Shown here: positions 47,272 to 57,132 of the stretch, one piece after another | How the letters are laid out: each line of letters opens with the position of its first letter | Position numbering within the stretch: position 1 is the stretch's first letter | NCBI GenBank assembly: GCA_029550345.1 | Contig: JAKPHK010000059.1 | Coordinates: 18,236 to 82,235 of the forward strand | From: Pseudomonadota bacterium | GTDB lineage: Bacteria > Pseudomonadota > Alphaproteobacteria > Sphingomonadales > Sphingomonadaceae | Reading direction: 5' to 3' | DNA length: 64,000 nucleotides | Notes under the pieces: model-generated | Database searches by the model: none | The model's input: only the letters and a program-made list of their open reading frames with translations | Told to the model about the DNA's origin: nothing | Program-made: the position numbers and the translations under genes

Positions 47272-48075
47272 TCAGCTCAGCGCGATGTCCGGCGCGTCTT
47301 CCTGCTTCATGCCGATCAGATGATAACCGGCATCAACGTGGTGGGTTTCACCGGTTACGCCCGATGACAGCTCGGACAGGAGGTAGAGCGCCGATCCGCC
47401 GACATCCTCGATCGTAACATTGCGGCGCAGCGGCGAGTTCAGCTCGTTCCATTTGAGGATATAGCGGAAATCGCCGATCCCGCTTGCCGCAAGGGTGCGG
47501 ATCGGCCCGGCCGAGATCGCGTTGACCCGGATGTTTTCCGGGCCAAGATCGTTGGCCAGGTACTTCACGCTGGTTTCCAGCGCGGCCTTGGCCACGCCCA
47601 TCACGTTGTAATGCGGCACGACCTTTTCAGCGCCGTAATAAGAAAGGGTCAGGATCGATCCGCCATCCGGCATCATTTCCCGCGCGCGCTTGGTCACAGC
47701 GACCAGCGAATAGGCTGAAATGTTCATGGTCATCAGGAAGTTATCGAGACTGGTATCATAATACCGACCGCGCAGCTCGCTCTTGTCGGAAAAGCCGATC
47801 GCGTGGACCACAAAGTCGATCGTCGGCCAGCGCGCCGCCAGTGCGGCAAAGGCCGTGTCGAGCGCGGCCATATCGGACACATCGCAATCGATCAGGAAAT
47901 CGCTGCCCAGGCTCGCCGCCAGCGGGCGCACCCGCTTTTCCAGCGCCTCTCCCTGATAGGAGAAAGCCAGTTCCGCTCCGGCTTCATGCAGCTTCTGGGC
48001 GATTCCCCAGGCCAGCGACTTATCATTGGCGAGCCCCATGATCAGCCCGCGCTTACCCTTCATCAGTCCGGTCAT
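47272..48075 (-). CDS. fabI: Enoyl-ACP reductase FabI
   Basis: Encodes 267 residues of the SDR superfamily. The NADH loop is GLANDKSLAWGIA, and the catalytic Y-x6-K pattern is in PHYNVMGVAKAALE, with YYGAEK ahead. It reduces the enoyl group at the end of each fatty-acid elongation cycle. The ATG overlaps the brkB-like stop by 4 bases, placing it as the last gene of dnaJ-brkB-fabI. Confidence 0.95.
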   Translation of the reverse strand: MTGLMKGKRGLIMGLANDKSLAWGIAQKLHEAGAELAFSYQGEALEKRVRPLAASLGSDFLIDCDVSDMAALDTAFAALAARWPTIDFVVHAIGFSDKSELRGRYYDTSLDNFLMTMNISAYSLVAVTKRAREMMPDGGSILTLSYYGAEKVVPHYNVMGVAKAALETSVKYLANDLGPENIRVNAISAGPIRTLAASGIGDFRYILKWNELNSPLRRNVTIEDVGGSALYLLSELSSGVTGETHHVDAGYHLIGMKQEDAPDIALS

Positions 48076-49112
48076 GCTTGTCTTCCCTTCGTCCCTTCTT
48101 CGGCGGCTTCCGCGCGATCTCCGCGCTCGCGCCAGCGTCCGATCAGATCCTGCTCTTCAGGACTTTCGGCCAGCGCGGCGTTGAGTTCGGCTCCTACCAC
48201 CAATCCTAAGCCGACCAGCCAGAAAAAGAAAAGCGAGATCATCACCCCGGCCAGGCTGCCATAGGTCAGGTCATAGGTGAAAAAGCGGTGCAAAGCCGCA
48301 GGAAGCGCGGCGCTGACAGCGGCCCACCAGGCGGTCACCAATAATGCACCGGGCCATTTCGGATAGCGCCGTTTGCGGTAGGCGGTGGGGGTCAGGGTGA
48401 AGAACAGCAGATAGAGCGCGGCATAGATCACCAGCGCCGGGACCACGCGCGAAGTGCCGAGTGTATCGATCCAGCCCGCCGCCAGCGGATACCAGGCCTG
48501 GATCACCTCCTGCGCGGCGCCGATCGCCACCTGCACGATCAGCGCGAACAGCAGCGCGATCACCGCGCCGACGATCACCCCGGTCGAAATCAGGCGATAG
48601 CGCCAGAAGGCATAGGTCTCGCGCGTGCCATAGGCGCGGCGCAGGATGTCGCGGATCGTTTCGACCAGGCTGCCGACGGTCCACAGCCCGACCAGCGCCC
48701 CGATCCACAGCAGCCAGCCGCTGCGCGCGATGATCACGTCCATCGCCACCGGCTCCAGCGCCTTGGCCGCCACCGGTGGCAGCGCGCGCAGGAAGGTGTG
48801 GACAGAGGCTTCGCGCTGGCTCTGTTCGCCGACCAGGCTGAACACCGCGCCGACCGTGATGAAAAACGGGAACAGCGAAAGGATCGCCATATAGGCAAGG
48901 TTCCCGGCGTGGATGAAGCCGTCGTGATAGGCCCCGGCCCAGACCCGCGCGATCACCCGGAACGGGCGCGATCGCCAGAACCGCCCCTGTGGGCCGACGT
49001 GCTCGTCATAGGTTTCGCGCAGGCGGTTGGCGCGTTGGCGCCGCGCCTCGGGCGAAAGGTCGGGCAGGGTCAGCGGGGGGTGGTGGGTATCATCGACTTC
49101 GCGTTCTTCCAC
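48072..49112 (-). CDS. YihY/BrkB-family inner-membrane protein
   Basis: Encodes 346 residues from a GTG preceded by GGGACGGAG. About six membrane segments follow, with the family signature GNLAYMAILSLFPFFITVGAVFSL and VGSLVETIRDILRRAYGTRE, and LVVGAELNAALAE near the end. The older name 'ribonuclease BN' is known to be wrong for this family; function is unknown. Coupled to fabI by ATGA. Confidence 0.9.
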   Translation of the reverse strand: MEEREVDDTHHPPLTLPDLSPEARRQRANRLRETYDEHVGPQGRFWRSRPFRVIARVWAGAYHDGFIHAGNLAYMAILSLFPFFITVGAVFSLVGEQSQREASVHTFLRALPPVAAKALEPVAMDVIIARSGWLLWIGALVGLWTVGSLVETIRDILRRAYGTRETYAFWRYRLISTGVIVGAVIALLFALIVQVAIGAAQEVIQAWYPLAAGWIDTLGTSRVVPALVIYAALYLLFFTLTPTAYRKRRYPKWPGALLVTAWWAAVSAALPAALHRFFTYDLTYGSLAGVMISLFFFWLVGLGLVVGAELNAALAESPEEQDLIGRWRERGDRAEAAEEGTKGRQA

Positions 49113-49127
49113 GCTCCGTCCCCCGGA

Positions 49128-50072
49128 TCAGACGCCCAGCCGGGCACGCAGGTTGCGCGAATCGCGCCAGCCTTCAAGGCGCTGCGCCAAATCAGGATCG
49201 CTCTCGGGCAATTGTACTTCCAGCGTGACCAGCTGATCGCCGCGGGTCCCGTCCTTGCGGGTGAAGCCCTTGCCTTTCAGGCGCAAGGTCTTGCCCGAGC
49301 TTGATCCCGGCGCGACGGTCAGCATTACCGCGCCTTCGGGGGTCGGCACCTTGACCTTGGCCCCGTTCACCGCTTCATCAAGGCTGATCGGCAGATCGAG
49401 CCGCAAGTTGTCGCCATCGCGGCGGAAGAAGGCGTGCGGTTGCAGGTGAATCACCACGATCGCATCACCGGCGCCGCCGGGCCCGGCCTCACCCTTGCCC
49501 GCCAGCCGCATCTGGGTCCCGTCCTCGACCCCGGCGGGAAGCTTGAGGTCGATCGTCTTGCCATCGGCCAGGGTGATTCGCTGGGTCGCCAGCTGGGCGG
49601 CGTCGGGCAGCGAAACGCCCAGCTTGTACTGGACGTTGGCACCTTTGGGTGCGGGCCCCCGGCGTTGCCCGCCGAACCCGCCGCCAGCATTGCCGCGGCC
49701 GCCGAACAGGCCATCGAAAATATCGCCGAGGTCGATCCCTTCGCCGGCGCCAAAGCCTTCGAAGCCGTCTGCCCGGAACCCGCGCTGATCGCGTCCGCCG
49801 AACCCGCCGCCCGGCCCGGCGCCGCCGCCATAGCCGAAGCCCATGGTGGGGTTGCCGTCGATATCGATCTCACCCCGGTCAAACCGGGCGCGCTTGTCCT
49901 TGTCGGACAGCAGATCGTATGCGCGGGTCACTTCCGAAAAGCGCTCCGCCGCCTTGGGATTGTCCTTGTTGCGGTCCGGGTGAAGCTCCTTCGCCAGCTT
50001 GCGATAGGCGGACTTGATGTCCTTCTCGTTCGCGCTGCGGGCTACACCCAGGATCGAATAGGGATCACTCAT
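49128..50072 (-). CDS. DnaJ/CbpA-like J-domain chaperone (type B)
   Basis: Encodes 314 residues: a J domain with HPD at 31-33, a G/F-rich linker (FGYGGGAGPGGGFGG) and the two CTD beta domains without a zinc finger. This makes it a class B co-chaperone for DnaK, similar to CbpA. First gene of the dnaJ-brkB-fabI run, 15 bases ahead of brkB. Confidence 0.9.
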   Translation of the reverse strand: MSDPYSILGVARSANEKDIKSAYRKLAKELHPDRNKDNPKAAERFSEVTRAYDLLSDKDKRARFDRGEIDIDGNPTMGFGYGGGAGPGGGFGGRDQRGFRADGFEGFGAGEGIDLGDIFDGLFGGRGNAGGGFGGQRRGPAPKGANVQYKLGVSLPDAAQLATQRITLADGKTIDLKLPAGVEDGTQMRLAGKGEAGPGGAGDAIVVIHLQPHAFFRRDGDNLRLDLPISLDEAVNGAKVKVPTPEGAVMLTVAPGSSSGKTLRLKGKGFTRKDGTRGDQLVTLEVQLPESDPDLAQRLEGWRDSRNLRARLGV

Positions 50073-50176
50073 CCCGCCTAGCTAGGTGCGATGGGCAGGT
50101 TCGGCAAGGTTTTCAGGGAAATTGCGAGACGCTTGCGCTTTCTTTGCCAGCGGGGTGCGGCTATGCCGGGCCGGTC

Positions 50177-50806
50177 ATGGATGAAAGCCAATCCGCCAAC
50201 GCCATTCCCGATGCGGCGCCGTTCACTCTGTTTGATGAATGGTTCGCCGAAGCGGGCAAGCACGAACTCAACGATCCCGAGGCTGTTGCCCTCGCCACCG
50301 CCACGCCCGATGCCGTGCCATCGGTGCGGATGGTGCTGCTGAAGGACCACGGCGCCGATCTGCTGGGACCAGAGGGCGGGTTCGTGTTCTATACCAACAG
50401 CCACAGCCGCAAGGGTGGGGAACTGCTGGCCAATCCCCGGGCCGCCATGCTGTTCCACTGGAAATCGCTGCGCCGCCAGATCCGGATCGAAGGCGCGATC
50501 GAACAGGTGCCAGACGAAATGGCCGATGCCTATTTCGCCAGCCGCAGCCGCGATTCGCAGCTGGGCGCCCATGCCAGCGAGCAATCGGCGACCATGCCCT
50601 CGCGCGGGGAGTTCCTGTCCCGTATCGCCAAGGTTACGGTGAAGCATCTGATCGGCGCGGTTCCTCGCCCGCCGCACTGGACCGGTTTCCGCCTGGTGCC
50701 CGAAGCCTTCGAATTCTGGATGGACCGCCCGTTCCGCCTGCATGAACGCCGCCGCTTCGAACGTGCGGCCAATGGTGGCTGGACCAGTCGGCTGCTTTAT
50801 CCATGA
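50177..50806 (+). CDS. pdxH: Pyridoxamine 5'-phosphate oxidase
   Basis: Encodes 209 residues. FMN and substrate residues are in VRMVLLKDHG, FVFYTNSHSRKGGELLANP, LFHWKSLRRQIRIEG, and FASRSRDSQLGAHASEQS; the C-terminal RPFRLHERRRFERAANGGW is diagnostic. It makes PLP. The ATG at 50177 opens the canonical N-terminus; a TTG at 50144 is less likely. It shares 4 bases with the CDF gene. Confidence 0.94.
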   Translation: MDESQSANAIPDAAPFTLFDEWFAEAGKHELNDPEAVALATATPDAVPSVRMVLLKDHGADLLGPEGGFVFYTNSHSRKGGELLANPRAAMLFHWKSLRRQIRIEGAIEQVPDEMADAYFASRSRDSQLGAHASEQSATMPSRGEFLSRIAKVTVKHLIGAVPRPPHWTGFRLVPEAFEFWMDRPFRLHERRRFERAANGGWTSRLLYP

Positions 50807-51717
50807 GCGGGTCCGCCGCCCTCAATCGCAGCGCCGCCATGGCTTCGATCGCGGTTGCCCTGCTGCTGGTCGGGCTCAAGGCCTGGGCGGTGATCTCGAC
50901 CGGGTCGATCGCGATGCTGGGCAGCCTGGCCGATACCGTGCTCGATCTGATTGCTAGCCTGGCGACGCTGGCCGGGGTCTGGGTCGCTTCGCAGCCGGCG
51001 GATGAGAAACACCGCTTTGGGCATGGCAAGGCCGAGGCACTGGCGGCGATGTTCCAGGTCGTGCTGATCTCGATTTCGGCGCTCAGTCTGGCGTTCCGGG
51101 CGATTGAGCAATGGATCGCCGGATCGCGCCCGCAAGAGGCCGAAGGCGGGATCGTGGTTTCGGTGATCGCAATGGTGGCCACGCTCGGCCTGCTGGCCTG
51201 GCAGCGCTATGTCATTTCCCGCACCAAGAGCCTGGCAATCAGCACTGATCATGTCCACTACCAGTCCGATCTGCTGCTTAACCTGGCGGTGATCGCGGCG
51301 CTGGTGCTGGATCAGTATGCCGGGATTTCCGGGGCCGATCCGCTGTTCGGTCTGGCCATTGCGGTCTGGCTGGGCTGGGGCGCCTGGGGCGCGTCTCAGG
51401 CCGCGATCGAGCAGTTGATGGACCACGAATGGCCCGAGGAACGCAAGTCCGCCTTCCTTGAGGCGGTGGCCCGCCATCCCGAGATCAAGGGCCTGCACGA
51501 TCTGCGCACCCGCACTTCGGGGGACCGCGATTTCGTGCAGTTTCACCTTGCAGTCGATCCCGACATGACGATCCGGCAGGCCCACGTGGTGATGGACGAG
51601 GTTGAGGCAATCCTGCACGGCGAATTTCCGGGGCTTGAGATCCTGATCCATCCCGATCCTGAAGGCCATATCGACCCCAAGGACCTGTCTTCGGAAGACC
51701 TGCTCGCCAATCGCTAG
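50803..51717 (+). CDS. Cation diffusion facilitator (FieF-like)
   Basis: Encodes 304 residues: six membrane helices with the metal-site patterns SLADTVLDLIASLATL and HVHYQSDLLLNLAVI, the HRFGHGKAEALAAM signature after the second helix, and a C-terminal cytoplasmic domain (HDLRTRTSGDRDFVQFHLAVD). It exports Zn, Fe or Mn in exchange for protons. Coupled to pdxH by ATGA. Its stop overlaps the fcl stop in the convergent direction. Confidence 0.92.
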   Translation: MSGSAALNRSAAMASIAVALLLVGLKAWAVISTGSIAMLGSLADTVLDLIASLATLAGVWVASQPADEKHRFGHGKAEALAAMFQVVLISISALSLAFRAIEQWIAGSRPQEAEGGIVVSVIAMVATLGLLAWQRYVISRTKSLAISTDHVHYQSDLLLNLAVIAALVLDQYAGISGADPLFGLAIAVWLGWGAWGASQAAIEQLMDHEWPEERKSAFLEAVARHPEIKGLHDLRTRTSGDRDFVQFHLAVDPDMTIRQAHVVMDEVEAILHGEFPGLEILIHPDPEGHIDPKDLSSEDLLANR

Positions 51718-52664
51718 ATGTTCCGCCCGTCCCCGGCCAGAAACGCGGCATAGGCCCGCGCGACACCCTCACGCAGCGACACCTGCGGCGCCCAGCCCAT
51801 CGCCTTGAGCCGCGAATTGTCCATCAGTTTGCGCGGCGTCCCGTCGGGCTTCGATGGATCAAGCAGCACTTCGCCGTCGTGCCCCAGCACCTCCATTACC
51901 AGCCGGGTGAGATCGAGGATCGAAATCTCCTCACCCGAACCGACATTGATGTGCAGCCCATCCGAATAGCGCTTCATCAGGTGGAGGCAGGCATCGGCGC
52001 AATCGTCAACATAGAGGAATTCGCGCAAGGGGCTGCCGGTGCCCCAGACCGTCACTGCGCTGCCGCTGGCCTTGGCTTCGTGCACCTTGCGGATCAGCGC
52101 CGGCAGGACGTGGCTGCCAAGCGGGTCGTAATTGTCGCCAGGGCCATAAAGGTTGGTCGGCATGGCGCTGATGAAATCGCACCCGAACTGCTGGCGATAG
52201 GCCTGGGCCAGCTTGATCCCGGCGATCTTGGCAATCGCGTACCATTCGTTGGTCGGCTCAAGCGGGCCGGTCAGCAGGGCTTCCTCGCGGATCGGCTGTT
52301 CGGCCAGTTTGGGGTAGATGCAGGATGATCCCAGGAACAGCAGTTTCTCCACCCCGACCGATTCGGCTCCGGTAAAGATCGCGGTTTCGATCAGCAGGTT
52401 GTCGCGCAGAAAATCGACCGGCTGGGTGGCATTGGCGTGAATTCCGCCAACCCGCGCCGCCGCCAGGAACACCGCTTGCGGCCGGGTATTGTGCATCCAG
52501 CCCAGCACGGCGCGCTGATCGGTCAGGTCAAGGGTCTGGCGGTCAACCGTCAGAACATCGCACTGTTCCTGTTCCAGCCGCCGGGCGATAGCCGCACCGA
52601 CCATGCCGTTGTGCCCGGCCACCCAGACCCGCTTGCCCGCCAGATCGTACATCGGTTCAGCCAC
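51714..52664 (-). CDS. fcl: GDP-L-fucose synthase
   Basis: Encodes 316 residues of the SDR superfamily. [19 protein letters not shown] is the NADP loop, [10 protein letters not shown] the catalytic Ser motif, and [17 protein letters not shown] the Tyr-Lys pair; [12 protein letters not shown] and [11 protein letters not shown] follow. It converts GDP-4-keto-6-deoxymannose to GDP-L-fucose. The start overlaps gmd's stop by 8 bases, so the two are coupled. Confidence 0.95.
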   Translation of the reverse strand: MAEPMYDLAGKRVWVAGHNGMVGAAIARRLEQEQCDVLTVDRQTLDLTDQRAVLGWMHNTRPQAVFLAAARVGGIHANATQPVDFLRDNLLIETAIFTGAESVGVEKLLFLGSSCIYPKLAEQPIREEALLTGPLEPTNEWYAIAKIAGIKLAQAYRQQFGCDFISAMPTNLYGPGDNYDPLGSHVLPALIRKVHEAKASGSAVTVWGTGSPLREFLYVDDCADACLHLMKRYSDGLHINVGSGEEISILDLTRLVMEVLGHDGEVLLDPSKPDGTPRKLMDNSRLKAMGWAPQVSLREGVARAYAAFLAGDGRNI

Positions 52665-53721
52665 CCAGCCCGACGCTGGCGGTCTTCATGGTTTCCAGAT
52701 CGGCCAGAACCATTTCCCGGGCCAGGTCGCGCACTGCGGTCTTGTGCTGCCAGCCCAGCTTCTGATGCGCCTTGCTGGGATCGCCGATCAGCAGATCGAC
52801 CTCTGTGGCACGGAAATAGCGCGGGTCGATCGCCACCCGCAGTGCGCCGGTCTTGCGGCAAAATCCCTGCTCGTCGATCCCGCTGCCACGCCATTCCAGC
52901 TCGATCCCGGCATCGGCGAAGGCCCATTCGACAAACTGGCGGACCGTGGTGGTGACCCCGGTGGCCAGGACATAGTCATCGCCTTCGTCCTGCTGAAGCA
53001 TCAGCCACATCCCCTCGACATATTCGCGGGCGTGGCCCCAGTCGCGCTGGGCATCGAGATTGCCGAGGTGCAGCACATCCTGCCGTCCCAGCGCGATCGC
53101 CGCTGCCGCGCGGGTGATCTTGCGGGTCACAAAGGTTTCGCCGCGCAGCGGGCTTTCGTGGTTGAACAGGATCCCGTTGGAGGCATGAATGCCATAGGCC
53201 TCGCGGTAGTTGACCGTGATCCAGTAGGCATAGAGCTTGGCCGCGGCATAGGGGCTGCGCGGATAGAACGGCGTGGTTTCGCGCTGCGGAACCTCCTGCA
53301 CCAGCCCGTAAAGCTCCGAGGTAGAGGCCTGATAGAACCGGGTCTTCTTTTCCAGCCCCAGGATGCGGATCGCCTCAAGCAGGCGCAGGGTGCCCAGGGC
53401 ATCGGAATTGGCAGTATATTCCGGCGTTTCGAAACTGACCGCGACGTGGCTCTGCGCGGCCAGGTTATAGATTTCGTCAGGCTGGGTTTCCTGCACCACC
53501 CGGATCAGGTTGGTCGAATCGGTCAGGTCGCCATAATGCAGCGTCAGTTTGGGATCGGGTGCGTGCGGATCTTCATAGATCTCGTCGATCCGCGCGGTGT
53601 TGAAAGAGGAGGCGCGCCGCTTGATCCCGTGGACGCGATAGCCCTTTTCCAGCAGCAGCCGCGCCAGATAGGCCCCGTCCTGCCCGGTTATCCCGGTGAT
53701 GAGTGCGGTCTTCTCGGTCAA
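52657..53721 (-). CDS. gmd: GDP-mannose 4,6-dehydratase
   Basis: Encodes 354 residues, the usual size. [20 protein letters not shown] is the NADP loop and [16 protein letters not shown] plus [17 protein letters not shown] hold the catalytic Thr/Ser and Tyr-Lys; [13 protein letters not shown] and [17 protein letters not shown] are diagnostic. The start is a TTG overlapping the upstream stop (TTGA), with GGA 8 bases before; no ATG or GTG fits. It makes GDP-4-keto-6-deoxymannose for fcl. Confidence 0.94.
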   Translation of the reverse strand: MTEKTALITGITGQDGAYLARLLLEKGYRVHGIKRRASSFNTARIDEIYEDPHAPDPKLTLHYGDLTDSTNLIRVVQETQPDEIYNLAAQSHVAVSFETPEYTANSDALGTLRLLEAIRILGLEKKTRFYQASTSELYGLVQEVPQRETTPFYPRSPYAAAKLYAYWITVNYREAYGIHASNGILFNHESPLRGETFVTRKITRAAAAIALGRQDVLHLGNLDAQRDWGHAREYVEGMWLMLQQDEGDDYVLATGVTTTVRQFVEWAFADAGIELEWRGSGIDEQGFCRKTGALRVAIDPRYFRATEVDLLIGDPSKAHQKLGWQHKTAVRDLAREMVLADLETMKTASVGLGG

Positions 53722-54857
53722 GTGACTGGTCCTTTGGGGAAGAGGGTGACGATCCGGGCCACGGCGGAGTGGACCGGCTTGCGCAGATTGTCCTGGGTCT
53801 TGCCCAGCCTGACCACCACGACGCCGTTGTCGCGGCTGACCACGACATATTGGCCCAGGTGCCCATTCATCGAAAAGGTCGATTCCGGCGCGCCGGGCCA
53901 GAACACCTCGCCATCCTGCTGCGGCCGGTTGAGCCACAGCTGCGCGCCGTAGCCCGGATTGCGCGGGCTGGGGCTGGTCATGAAATCGATCCAGGTGGTG
54001 GGAACCAGCTGTGCGCCCTTGATCGCACCGCGATTGCGCAGGAATTCGCCGAACCTGCCCCAATCGCGCAGCGTTCCATGGACCAGGCTGCCGCCGATCA
54101 ACGTGCCCGCCGCATCAAACTCGGGGACCATGCTTTTCATCCCCAACGGTTCGAACAGGCGGGTCCGCAGATAGTCGCGCACCAGCCGCATCCGTTCGCC
54201 AGGATCGGCGCTGGCGGTGAGCGAGCGGGCGGCCAGATCGGCCAGGATCACCGTGGTGGCGCTGGAATATTCGAACTTGGCGCCGGGATCGGCCTCAAGC
54301 GGCTGGGCTTCGGCATAGGCGGCCATATCGTCCCGCCCGTCAAGGAACAGCATCCGCACCTCGTCGCTTTCGAAGGGCGGGTCCCCGGCCTCGGTATGGC
54401 GCAGGCCCGAGCGCATCTGCAGCAGCTGGCGCAGCGTAATCTCGCCGCGTGGATCGCCGGGGCGCTGCCAGGCCGGAATGCCGACGCTTTCATCCAGCCG
54501 CAGCCGCCCGTCGGCGACGAGCTGGCCGATCATCACCGCGGTGACGGTCTTGGCCATCGACCAGGACACGAACCGGGTGTTTTCATGGTATCCGGGGGCA
54601 TACCGTTCCGCCACGATCCGGCCGTTGTGCAGGACCAGAACCGCGCGCGTTTCGGCGGTTTCGTCGGCGCTGAACAGCGCATCGACCGCGCGCGCCAGCC
54701 TTTCCCGGTTGACCCCGGGCTTGTCCACCACGGCCTTCAGCGCTGCCTCGCTCAGTGGCGGCGGGGCAGCGGGCGCGCCATCTCCACTTGCGCCACATCC
54801 GATCAGGGCTGGCAGAGCAAGCAACGGAAGGATAAGGGACAAGCGGCGCGCGGGCAT
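53718..54857 (-). CDS. Serine hydrolase of the beta-lactamase/DD-peptidase superfamily, lipoprotein
   Basis: Encodes 379 residues with a signal peptide and lipobox (LPALIGCG, Cys near 22). The S-x-x-K motif is in [11 protein letters not shown], the YxS/N-like motif in [10 protein letters not shown], and the third site is HLG in [10 protein letters not shown]. This is a class C beta-lactamase-like or esterase-like enzyme; substrate not predictable. It is the first gene of the hydrolase-gmd-fcl run, coupled to gmd through TTGA. Divergent from the small Cys protein. Confidence 0.88.
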   Translation of the reverse strand: MPARRLSLILPLLALPALIGCGASGDGAPAAPPPLSEAALKAVVDKPGVNRERLARAVDALFSADETAETRAVLVLHNGRIVAERYAPGYHENTRFVSWSMAKTVTAVMIGQLVADGRLRLDESVGIPAWQRPGDPRGEITLRQLLQMRSGLRHTEAGDPPFESDEVRMLFLDGRDDMAAYAEAQPLEADPGAKFEYSSATTVILADLAARSLTASADPGERMRLVRDYLRTRLFEPLGMKSMVPEFDAAGTLIGGSLVHGTLRDWGRFGEFLRNRGAIKGAQLVPTTWIDFMTSPSPRNPGYGAQLWLNRPQQDGEVFWPGAPESTFSMNGHLGQYVVVSRDNGVVVVRLGKTQDNLRKPVHSAVARIVTLFPKGPVT

Positions 54858-54889
54858 GGTGCCTGCTTCCCTTGCCCAAAGGCTCGACA

Positions 54890-55237
54890 ATGGCAACCGT
54901 CAAACAGAACCCCGCGACCCGATCGCCCTGGCGCCGCCGGGCGCTGCTGATCGGACTGGCTGCGCTGGGTGTGCTGGGGGGCGTCTATGGGCCGACCGTT
55001 TCAGGTTATGCCCATGCCGGAGCCGCCTATGGCGCGCGGGTTGCCTGCTCGTGCCGCTTTGTCGGCGGGCGCGAACTGGGCGATTGCCGCAAGGATTTCG
55101 AACCAGGGATGGGCCTGATCACCCTGTCAGAGGATGCCAAGGCCAAAAGCGTGACCGCGCGTTTTCCCCTGCTGGCGAGCGAAACCGCAGTCTATCACGA
55201 AGGGCCGGGCTGCCAGCTCGAACCCTGGCAGGACTGA
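54890..55237 (+). CDS. Small anchored protein with four cysteines, unknown function
   Basis: Encodes 115 residues. A basic start and one hydrophobic segment (about residues 18-34) are followed by a periplasmic part with four Cys (ACSCRF, GDCRKDF, GCQLEPW). AAGG precedes the ATG at 54890. It is divergent from the serine hydrolase by 32 bases, so the two likely share a regulatory region. No family recognised. Confidence 0.7.
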   Translation: MATVKQNPATRSPWRRRALLIGLAALGVLGGVYGPTVSGYAHAGAAYGARVACSCRFVGGRELGDCRKDFEPGMGLITLSEDAKAKSVTARFPLLASETAVYHEGPGCQLEPWQD

Positions 55238-55277
55238 GTAACCCCTTGATCAAGAACTTGTGCTAGGCGCACCTCTT

Positions 55278-56321
55278 ATGAGCGAAACTGCAATTCATCC
55301 GGTGGTCCTGTGCGGCGGCAGCGGCACCCGTCTGTGGCCGCGCAGCCGTGCGACAAAGCCCAAGCCGTTCCTGCCGCTGGTCGGCACCGGCACGCTGTTT
55401 GAAGCCACGCTGGACCGTTGCCCGCCCTCCGCCGGTTTCGCCGCGCCGATCGTGGTGACCGGAACCGCCCATCTTGAACACGTTGAGGCGCAGTGGCCCG
55501 CCGGGGTCGGCGGCGAGGTGATTGTCGAGCCTTCGGCCCGCAACACCGCCGCAGCGATCGCGCTGGCCGCGCTGCGCCTGCCCGAGGATGCGGTGATGCT
55601 GGTCTGCCCAAGCGACCACCACATCGCCGACAGGTCTGCTTTCCAGCGCGCCGCCCTGGCCGCCGCCGAACTCGCGCGCGAAGGCTGGCTGGTCTCCTTC
55701 GGGATCGAGGCCAAGGCGCCAGAGACCGGTTTCGGTTATCTTCAGCGCGGCGAGGCGATTGGCGATCTGGGCTTCAAGGTCGCGCGGTTCGTCGAAAAGC
55801 CCGATCTGGATCGGGCCAGGCAGTTCCTTGCCGATGGCGGCTATGCCTGGAACGGCGGGATCTTCGCCTTCCGCGTCGGCACTTTCCTGGCCGAGCTGGC
55901 GGCGCATCGTCCGGCGATCGCCGCCCAGGCCCGTGCCGCCGTGGCCGAAGGACACAGCGATGGATCGCGCTTTTACCCCGGCGCCGATGCGTTTGCGCGG
56001 ATCGAAAGCGAATCGGTCGATTATGCGGTGATGGAAAACACCGCCCGTGCGGCAATGGTTCCGGCCGACATGGGCTGGTCCGATATCGGCAACTGGGATG
56101 CCCTGCTGGTCGCGCGGGATCGGGATGAGGAGGGCAACAGCGTCACCGGAACTGCCGATCTGGTGGGGTGCCGCAACGTCCTGATTGAAACCGATGGCCC
56201 GCGCGTGTCGGCGATCGGGCTGGAAGATGTGGTGATCGTGGTTGACGGTGATGAGGTGCTGGTCACCACCCGGGCCGGAGCCCAGCTGGTCGGCAAGCTT
56301 AGCGGTGCGGTCAACCAGTGA
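55278..56321 (+). CDS. manC: Mannose-1-phosphate guanylyltransferase
   Basis: Encodes 347 residues, the single-domain form without a fused isomerase. VVLCGGSGTRLWPRSRATKPKPF is the pyrophosphorylase loop (G-G-S-G-T-R-L-W-P and Lys) and FVEKPDLDRA the second motif; EPSARNTAAAIALAAL is also conserved. It makes GDP-mannose, the substrate of Gmd on the opposite strand. The manA start overlaps its stop (GTGA). Confidence 0.92.
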   Translation: MSETAIHPVVLCGGSGTRLWPRSRATKPKPFLPLVGTGTLFEATLDRCPPSAGFAAPIVVTGTAHLEHVEAQWPAGVGGEVIVEPSARNTAAAIALAALRLPEDAVMLVCPSDHHIADRSAFQRAALAAAELAREGWLVSFGIEAKAPETGFGYLQRGEAIGDLGFKVARFVEKPDLDRARQFLADGGYAWNGGIFAFRVGTFLAELAAHRPAIAAQARAAVAEGHSDGSRFYPGADAFARIESESVDYAVMENTARAAMVPADMGWSDIGNWDALLVARDRDEEGNSVTGTADLVGCRNVLIETDGPRVSAIGLEDVVIVVDGDEVLVTTRAGAQLVGKLSGAVNQ

Positions 56322-57109
56322 GTGTCCTGCTGCCAGCCCTGATGGTCGAACGTCCGTGGGGGCGGGAATCGCTGCCCGCGCCGTTCGTCGCGCCCGAAGG
56401 CCAGCGGATCGGTGAGGTCTGGTTCGATCCGCCCGCCGCGCTTGATCAGCTTCTGGTCAAATATATTTTCACCAGCCAGGCCTTGTCGGTTCAGGTTCAC
56501 CCGTCCGATGCCCAGGCGCCTGCGGGCCACCGCGGCAAAGAGGAATGCTGGCTGGTGCTGAATGCCGAGCCGGGCGCGCGGCTGGGGATCGGGTTTGATC
56601 GAGCGCTGTCCGCAGATGAAATGCGCGCTGCGGCGCTGGATGGCAGTATTGAGGCGCTGATGACCTGGCACCCGGTCCAGCCGGGCGACTTCTTCTATAT
56701 CCCGGCGGGCACGGTCCATGCGATCGGGGCCGGGATCGCGCTGATCGAAGTTCAGCAGAACAGCGACATTACCTACCGTCTCTATGACTATGGCCGTCCG
56801 CGCGAATTGCACCTCGATGCCGGGATGGCGGTGGCGCGGGGCGAGCCTTATCCCGGGGCGCTGCACCATCTGGTGCCGGAGCAGGGCAGTGCAACGCTGG
56901 TTGATGGGCCGCATTTCCGGCTCGACCGGCTCGATGGCGTGCCTGATGCGGCGACCGCAGCCCGCTATACCGGGCCGCTGCTGGTGATTCCGATCGATTC
57001 GGATACTGCCGTCGCAGGCCAGCCGGTACGCCCGGGCGAATGTGCGCTGGCGCAAAGGATCGGCGATCTCGATGTTTCGGGGCGCTGCCTGATTGCGCAG
57101 CCCTGCTGA
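56318..57109 (+). CDS. manA: Class I mannose-6-phosphate isomerase
   Basis: Encodes 263 residues from a GTG overlapping the manC stop. Zinc ligands are in SVQVHPSDAQAP, KEECWLVL and VHAIGAGIALIEVQQNSDITYR. It interconverts fructose-6-P and mannose-6-P at the start of GDP-mannose synthesis. Shorter than the enteric ManA (about 390), as is common in this group. Its end lies 23 bases from the mnmA stop. Confidence 0.88.
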   Translation: MSVLLPALMVERPWGRESLPAPFVAPEGQRIGEVWFDPPAALDQLLVKYIFTSQALSVQVHPSDAQAPAGHRGKEECWLVLNAEPGARLGIGFDRALSADEMRAAALDGSIEALMTWHPVQPGDFFYIPAGTVHAIGAGIALIEVQQNSDITYRLYDYGRPRELHLDAGMAVARGEPYPGALHHLVPEQGSATLVDGPHFRLDRLDGVPDAATAARYTGPLLVIPIDSDTAVAGQPVRPGECALAQRIGDLDVSGRCLIAQPC

Positions 57110-57132
57110 AACAGGAATTGGCGCGAACCCGT

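Noticed and set aside
52603..53952. 449-codon plus-strand frame opposite gmd
   Set aside because: Antisense shadow; no recognisable domain, and gmd is certain.
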